The translations under genes were made by a program, and so were the position numbers. A stretch of 37,513 nt of DNA from Ignavibacteria bacterium (lineage in GTDB: Bacteria; Bacteroidota; Ignavibacteria; UBA10030; SZUA-254). Below are positions 34,361-37,513 of the stretch, piece after piece (within the stretch, counting starts at the first letter, position 1; the number at the start of each line of letters is the position of its first letter). The notes under the pieces are model-generated. The model did no database searches, was not told the origin of the DNA, and saw only the letters and a program-made list of their open reading frames with translations. Location of the stretch: assembly GCA_016178595.1 (NCBI GenBank), contig JACOSY010000017.1, positions 1-37,513 on the forward strand, read 5' to 3'.

Positions 34361-34654
34361 GTAGTCGCGCTCGGGGAGAGGATTGCAAAAGTTTCTTAAC
34401 GGAAAAATAACTTGACACTTGATTCAACTTTTCATACTTTGGGGCAGTTTCCGCGCCGCGCCGTACCACACAGAACGCAGGTAGTATCCTCATCTGTCGA
34501 CTCCGGTCACGATATCGGCGGCGCGCCTCATCGGAACATCACTGCAGGCCCTGTCGTTATCTTGAGCGATGAAGGATGCGGCAAGATTAAATCGGGAAAC
34601 TACTCGAACACCCTCATTCGTTCCACCTGGAAAGAAACGTTTTGAAGCGATGAA
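34361..34654 (+). other. Non-coding stretch upstream of the coiled-coil gene cluster
   Basis: I see no convincing gene. The stretch has a candidate promoter (34412-34440) and, around 34551-34590, a segment (TTATCTTGAGCGATGAAGGA) resembling a degraded copy of the TCATCCTGAGCG-type intergenic repeat known from many bacteria. That resemblance is from memory. Confidence 0.35.
34412..34440 (+). promoter_or_regulatory. Candidate promoter for the coiled-coil cluster
   Basis: A perfect TTGACA (34412-34417) is followed after 17 nt by TACTTT (34435-34440), with GG after it. Read as a Bacteroidota promoter, TTG and TA are 20 nt apart and the -7 box TACTTTG is one base short of TAnnTTTG. It lies about 290 nt before the first coiled-coil gene. 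Confidence 0.4.
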
Positions 34655-34683
34655 CTGCCACGCACTTTCAAAGTGCGTGGCAG
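34655..34683 (+). repeat. Dispersed hairpin repeat, copy 1
   Basis: A perfect 13-bp stem, CTGCCACGCACTT (34655-34667) with AAGTGCGTGGCAG (34671-34683), and a 3-nt loop TCA. An almost identical unit is at 35421-35449. The pair brackets the 34729-35376 gene. Confidence 0.7.
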
Positions 34684-34728
34684 CTATTAGTGAGTAACAC
34701 GTAAGAGTTTGAAAGGGAGGCAGCAAAC

Positions 34729-35376
34729 ATGGCACCAAGAAAGACACGCTCAAGTACCACGCAACAACGAACAATGTTTCTCAAAGAACTCTCGGCATTT
34801 GAACAGCGGCTCGATACGAAGATCGGGAAACTCGACGCGAAGATCGGCGGAGTCGAGCAACGACTTGATGCCAAGATCGATCAACTCGATGGGAAGATCG
34901 GCGGAGTCGAGCAGCGGCTCGATGTCAAGATCGATCAACTCGATGGGAAGATCGGCGGAGTCGAGCAGCGGCTCGATGCGAAGATCGATCAACTCGATGC
35001 GAAGATCGGCGGGCTCGACGGGAAGATTGATGGGACCGAGCAGCGGCTCAATGCGAGGATAGATGGAGTCAATGCAAAGATTGTCGGAGTCGAGCTCGTT
35101 CTCAACGCGAGAAGTTATGCCGTTGAACAGCGACTCGAATCCAGGATTGATTTTGCGGCCCAATCGACGAAAGAGTACATCGACAGCCGGATCTCTCAGG
35201 TCAATGGAAAGATTGACGGACTCGATGCCAGATTCGCTCACGTGGACGTCAGGTTCGACAAGCTCGACAAGAACTTCGAATCGAACACGGCGGGCCTCGT
35301 CGAGTTGATCGAGCACAGGGCAGGCGAGATAGCGTCGATGGGAAACCGTCTCGCTGCGCTCGAAGGGGCACGATGA
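34729..35376 (+). CDS. Coiled-coil protein with 18-residue tandem repeats, first of five paralogs
   Basis: This 215-residue protein has no signal peptide or membrane segment and a basic N-terminus, so it is probably cytoplasmic. After F-L-K-E-L-S-A-F-E-Q-R-L-D-T-K-I, three copies of an 18-residue unit (G-G-V-E-Q-R-L-D-A-K-I-D-Q-L-D-G-K-I) form a stalk, then degenerate copies. Next comes Q-S-T-K-E-Y-I-D-S-R, the family core, and the end (M-G-N-R-L-A-A-L-E-G-A-R) replaces the usual N-H-E-Q-R-I-T-T-L-E-A-R. The start and core match the four downstream genes, so this is the expanded member. The 18-residue spacing of hydrophobics fits a helix-rich rod. A strong GGGAGG Shine-Dalgarno precedes ATG 34729, as in the other paralogs. 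I do not recognise the family; oligomerisation or a scaffold role would be inference only. Confidence 0.75.
   Translation: MAPRKTRSSTTQQRTMFLKELSAFEQRLDTKIGKLDAKIGGVEQRLDAKIDQLDGKIGGVEQRLDVKIDQLDGKIGGVEQRLDAKIDQLDAKIGGLDGKIDGTEQRLNARIDGVNAKIVGVELVLNARSYAVEQRLESRIDFAAQSTKEYIDSRISQVNGKIDGLDARFAHVDVRFDKLDKNFESNTAGLVELIEHRAGEIASMGNRLAALEGAR
34846..35007 (+). repeat. Three tandem 54-bp repeats in the first coiled-coil gene
   Basis: In-frame units at 34846-34899, 34900-34953 and 34954-35007 differ at only a few positions. Each encodes 18 residues. The near identity indicates recent unit expansion and a site for copy-number change. Confidence 0.85.
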
Positions 35377-35420
35377 GTTGCATCGTTGTTCTTGAAGCCA
35401 GAGCATGAGCACATGGAAGC

Positions 35421-35449
35421 TGCCACGCACTTTCGAAGTGCGTGGCAGT
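35421..35449 (+). repeat. Dispersed hairpin repeat, copy 2
   Basis: CTGCCACGCACTT (35421-35433), loop TCG, AAGTGCGTGGCAG (35437-35449). It is identical to the copy at 34655-34683 except for one loop base and lies 44 nt after the first coiled-coil gene. Confidence 0.7.
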
Positions 35450-35469
35450 TACTTGAGAGCGTTTCGTGA

Positions 35470-35493
35470 GTGTCGGGTCGGATGACCCGACAC
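35470..35493 (+). repeat. Second palindrome next to hairpin copy 2
   Basis: A perfect 10-bp stem, GTGTCGGGTC (35470-35479) with GACCCGACAC (35484-35493), and a GGAT loop. It follows copy 2 by 20 nt. It could be a terminator or another small dispersed repeat; there is no T-run. Confidence 0.5.
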
Positions 35494-35557
35494 CACCAGA
35501 ATTTTGAATACGTAAGAGCACGTTGAGTATCCAATAACGAAACACGGGGAGGCAACA

Positions 35558-35923
35558 ATGGTGCAGCGTAAACAGAAAAAACCGAGTGTGGTAACACAAC
35601 ATTTTGTCAAACAAGAACTGAATGCCTTGGAAATTCGCTTGAATAATCGGTTGGATTTCAAGGAACAATCATTCAAAGAGTATGTCGTCAGCAGGTTATC
35701 GCCTGTTACGGATAGATTGAAAAATTTGGAATCGACGACGAATGATTTGACGACCGGCATTCAAGATGTACGCGGGGATATTGCTGCGTTAGGTGACAAA
35801 CTCGATATGTCTGCTAAAGGCATTGTCCAGATGGTTGAACGCTTGATAGGAATGCACAGCCGGATCGAAGAGAAAGTGGATAACCACGAGCAGCGCATCA
35901 CAACGCTGGAAGCAAGAGCATAA
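35558..35923 (+). CDS. Small coiled-coil protein, second paralog
   Basis: This 121-residue protein without a signal peptide has a Lys-rich start, then V-K-Q-E-L-N-A-L-E-I-R-L-N-N-R-L-D, the core E-Q-S-F-K-E-Y-V-V-S-R, a helical middle, and the conserved end D-N-H-E-Q-R-I-T-T-L-E-A-R-A. It lacks the long repeat stalk of the first paralog. A GGGGAGG site 8-9 nt before ATG 35558 is the same leader type (GGGAGGCAAC) as in the neighbours. No family is recognised. Confidence 0.75.
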   Translation: MVQRKQKKPSVVTQHFVKQELNALEIRLNNRLDFKEQSFKEYVVSRLSPVTDRLKNLESTTNDLTTGIQDVRGDIAALGDKLDMSAKGIVQMVERLIGMHSRIEEKVDNHEQRITTLEARA

Positions 35924-35970
35924 TACAGATTTCACTAACCAACAGTACACATTGCGGAGGCAATAGCGAT

Positions 35971-36336
35971 ATGGCAAAAAAAACAACGGCGAAACATGAA
36001 ATACTAACACACGATCTCTTGGTCAGAGAGCTTGTAGTGCTTGAGCAACGGCTTGATGCAAAGATCGATTCTGCAACGCAATCGTTCAAAGAGTATGTCG
36101 ATAGCCGATGGACGCAGCTCGATACAAAATTTACGCCGAGATTAGATACGATGGATTCACGTTTTGATACGATGGATTCGCGTTTTGATAAGATGGATTC
36201 GCGTTTCGAGAAGATGGATCGACATTTTGAAGAACTTGTCGGCATGTTTGTTCAGCAGGGTAAAAAGATTGACGCTTCGTTTGCGACACTCAACAACCAT
36301 GAACAGCGCATCACCACGCTGGAAGCACGATCTTAA
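35971..36336 (+). CDS. Small coiled-coil protein with M-D-S-R-F-D-x heptads, third paralog
   Basis: This 121-residue protein has L-L-V-R-E-L-V-V-L-E-Q-R-L-D-A-K-I-D, the core T-Q-S-F-K-E-Y-V-D-S-R, then four near-identical heptads (M-D-S-R-F-D-T/K) encoded by 21-bp tandem repeats around 36150-36225, and the end N-N-H-E-Q-R-I-T-T-L-E-A-R-S. The true heptad period here contrasts with the 18-residue period of the first paralog, so different stalks have been built on one frame. ATG 35971 follows GCGGAGGCAA. Cytoplasmic, function unknown. Confidence 0.75.
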   Translation: MAKKTTAKHEILTHDLLVRELVVLEQRLDAKIDSATQSFKEYVDSRWTQLDTKFTPRLDTMDSRFDTMDSRFDKMDSRFEKMDRHFEELVGMFVQQGKKIDASFATLNNHEQRITTLEARS

Positions 36337-36398
36337 ATCCGAAATCTACAATCTCGACGAGTCGAGTCGTCGACCAAAATCCGAAATTATATAATATG
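36337..36398 (+). repeat. AT-rich heptamer-type repeat tract, copy 1
   Basis: Just after the stop codon the sequence repeats the words AAATCCGAAAT, AATC and AAAATCCGAAAT. The same word family recurs after the next two coiled-coil genes (from 36773 and 37314). Confidence 0.5.
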
Positions 36399-36414
36399 GG
36401 AGGCAACAAAGAAT

Positions 36415-36774
36415 ATGGCAAAGAGAACAACACCGCAGACGCAGGTTTTGACGCTGGATATCCTGAGAGTCGAGCTTGGCGGTCTAAAGAAGGATCTTGA
36501 AGAAAAGATTGATGGCGTCGAGAAGCGGCTGGATGCGAAGATTGAGGTCAAAATTGACGATGCGACCCAATCGTTTAAGGAGTATGTCGATAGCCACATG
36601 AAGCGAATCGACATGCGGTTTGAGCGGGTTGACCGGCGGTTCGACAAAATTGAGAAGCAAGCAAAGACCAACAGGGACGGGTTGGTGGACATGATTCAGC
36701 GCCAAGCCGGTGAATATCGGAAACGTATTGACAATCATGAACAGCGGATCACAACGCTTGAAGCACGATCTTAA
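36415..36774 (+). CDS. Small coiled-coil protein, fourth paralog
   Basis: This 119-residue protein has L-D-I-L-R-V-E-L-G-G-L-K-K-D-L, a doubled K-I-D-G-V-E-K-R-L-D-A-K-I stretch, the core T-Q-S-F-K-E-Y-V-D-S-H, a charged coiled coil (R-F-E-R-V-D-R-R-F-D-K-I-E), and the end D-N-H-E-Q-R-I-T-T-L-E-A-R-S, identical to that of the third paralog. The G-L-V-D-M-I-Q-R-Q-A-G-E stretch parallels G-L-V-E-L-I-E-H-R-A-G-E in the first paralog. GGGAGGCAAC precedes ATG 36415. Function unknown. Confidence 0.75.
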   Translation: MAKRTTPQTQVLTLDILRVELGGLKKDLEEKIDGVEKRLDAKIEVKIDDATQSFKEYVDSHMKRIDMRFERVDRRFDKIEKQAKTNRDGLVDMIQRQAGEYRKRIDNHEQRITTLEARS

Positions 36775-36849
36775 ATCTGAAATCCAAAATCCAAAGTTGA
36801 TTCTTTTGCATCTTTTAAAATCCAAAAATCCAAAAATCCGAAATTATAT
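36773..36849 (+). repeat. AT-rich heptamer-type repeat tract, copy 2
   Basis: Repeated AAATCCAAAATCCAAA and AAATCCAAAAATCCAAAAATCC words fill the space after the fourth coiled-coil gene. They look like short tandem heptamers (roughly AAATCCA) with drift. Confidence 0.6.
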
Positions 36850-36898
36850 AAACATTCACCACTATCACAAAACTAAATTCATGGGAGGTAGTTAAGCT

Positions 36899-37288
36899 AT
36901 GGCAAAAGGCACGACACCAAAATCTGAAGCCCTTACAAAGGAAGTTTTGATCGAAGAACTTTCAGCTTTTGAGAAACGCGTTGATGCGAAATTTGATGAC
37001 GCGGCAAAACTTTTTGACAGGAAGATTGATTCCAAGATCGATGAGGCAACTTTTTCATTCAAGGAATATGTCGATGTTCGCATGAAGCAAGTCCAGGTAT
37101 CGATGGGCGAGATGCGGCAGGTTATTAAGCGACAAGGCGACAAAATGGACCGGTATTTCAACGGCATCGTTACAATGATCGAAGGTCTCACCGGCAAAAT
37201 AGCAGTGGTTGGAGAGACTTCAAAGAACCACGAGCGCCGCATTCGTGTGTTGGAAGCAGGAAGAGGGTTACCTTCTGCAAAACCATAA
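36899..37288 (+). CDS. Small coiled-coil protein, fifth paralog
   Basis: This 129-residue protein has V-L-I-E-E-L-S-A-F-E-K-R-V-D-A-K-F-D, the core E-A-T-F-S-F-K-E-Y-V-D-V-R, and K-N-H-E-R-R-I-R-V-L-E-A-G, followed by a unique ten-residue tail. It is the most diverged at the C-terminus. Its S-A-F-E-x-R segment is closest to that of the first paralog. GGGAGGTAG is 11 nt before ATG 36899. No signal peptide. Function unknown. Confidence 0.72.
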   Translation: MAKGTTPKSEALTKEVLIEELSAFEKRVDAKFDDAAKLFDRKIDSKIDEATFSFKEYVDVRMKQVQVSMGEMRQVIKRQGDKMDRYFNGIVTMIEGLTGKIAVVGETSKNHERRIRVLEAGRGLPSAKP

Positions 37289-37313
37289 ACCTGTGCTGGG
37301 CGAAGTCGAAGCA

Positions 37314-37376
37314 TCGGAAATCCAAAATCAGTAACCAGTAATCTAAAATCTAAAATCATAAATCATAAATCAGAAA
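37314..37376 (+). repeat. AT-rich heptamer-type repeat tract, copy 3
   Basis: GGAAATCCAAAATC, AATCTAAAATCTAAAATC and ATAAATCATAAATC words form a third tract after the fifth coiled-coil gene. It ends where the insertion sequence begins. Confidence 0.6.
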
Positions 37377-37379
37377 CAT

Positions 37380-37513
37380 GAGTTCTACAAGGAAGTGCAA
37401 CACTCCAGGAGAGAATTTGTTATTCTTGGAGTATGGCACCTATACCACAGTATCATCAACTGTCTCTTGATGAAAGAGATCATATTGCCGTCTATCGGGC
37501 TCAGGGGTTGTCG
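37380..37513 (+). mobile_element. IS30-family insertion sequence, left end only
   Basis: The transposase start (37433) and the preceding roughly 50 nt, with AAGGAAGTGCAACACT (37388-37403) as a probable part of the terminal inverted repeat, mark the left end of an IS30-type element. The exact boundary and the other end are not visible. Confidence 0.55.
37433..37513 (+). CDS. IS30-family transposase, N-terminal 27 residues (cut by window edge)
   Basis: The frame from ATG 37433 runs to the window end. Y-H-Q-L-S-L-D-E-R-D-H-I and Y-R-A-Q-G-L-S match the opening of the helix-turn-helix domain of IS30 transposases (usually L-T-x-x-E-R-x-x-I then G-x-S). The catalytic DDE domain lies outside the window. 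GGAG is only 1 nt from the ATG and is inside a hairpin (37402-37432), so translation may be kept low. Confidence 0.8.
   Translation, partial: MAPIPQYHQLSLDERDHIAVYRAQGLS

Noticed and set aside
34412-34645. 77-codon + frame
   Set aside because: It starts at a TTG inside the candidate promoter and crosses a likely repeat remnant; no Shine-Dalgarno and no recognisable motif.
34846-35007. CRISPR-like direct repeats
   Set aside because: The repeats are contiguous without spacers, in frame, and code for a periodic helix.
34729-35376. Phage tail fibre or diversity-generating retroelement target
   Set aside because: No reverse transcriptase, template repeat or phage structural gene is present, and diversity is in repeat number rather than in a variable C-terminal lectin.
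34655-37376. Integron cassette array
   Set aside because: Small same-strand genes with palindromes suggested attC sites, but the hairpins follow only the first gene and flank it, no GTTRRRY/RYYYAAC core was evident, and the genes are paralogs rather than unrelated cassettes.

Overview
The window looks like a chromosome segment of a Bacteroidota/Chlorobi-lineage bacterium (FCB group, most like Ignavibacteria) with a type IX secretion system (T9SS). The reason is that ten complete genes and one cut-off gene end in a T9SS type A C-terminal sorting domain: an N-Y-P-N-P-F-N-P-x-T start, an L-G-x-x-V core, S-G-V-Y-F/Y near the end, and a basic tail such as R-K-M-x-L-x-K. Base composition is close to 50% GC but uneven. 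Every gene I can support is on the + strand. The T9SS machinery itself and the gliding or porin genes are not in the window.

Layout. (1) 1-2195: the tail of one T9SS cargo gene, then a complete cargo of unknown function. (2) 2447-6752: a compact chaperone-usher locus with a small pilin-like secreted subunit, a PapD-like periplasmic chaperone and a divergent outer-membrane usher. A large hairpin lies between the subunit and chaperone genes. (3) 6863-11358: two adjacent cargo proteins built from Ycf48/BNR-like propeller repeats. (4) 11527-18410: a lamin-tail-domain cargo and a 1634-residue cargo with an ExeM-like N-terminus, an OB fold and a phospholipase D (two HKD motifs) core. (5) 18471-30571: four closely spaced large propeller-type cargo proteins ending at a strong intrinsic terminator (30651-30723). 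(6) 31086-34307: a cargo with two OB-fold-like regions behind its own candidate promoter. (7) 34729-37288: five tandem paralogous genes for small cytoplasmic coiled-coil proteins, with repeated hairpins and AT-rich heptamer repeats between them. (8) 37433 to the end: the first 27 codons of an IS30-family transposase.

How the parts relate. Regions 1 and 3-6 form a cargo island. The proteins share a signal peptide, a variable recognition or catalytic body, in most cases one of two recurring unnamed modules, and the sorting domain. Module A is a roughly 110-residue stretch with an N-N-x-L-x-G-E-L-L-A-L-K-x-N core (four proteins). Module B is a roughly 280-residue stretch with two G-W-N lobes (four proteins). 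Several bodies (lamin tail, ExeM-type N-terminus, OB fold, PLD) are the domain set of secreted nucleases, so extracellular DNA or phosphodiester processing is a plausible theme for 11527-18410 and 31086-34307. The chaperone-usher locus would make a separate surface fibre. The coiled-coil cluster lacks signal peptides and is functionally unassigned; its repeats and neighbouring insertion sequence suggest a fast-changing region.
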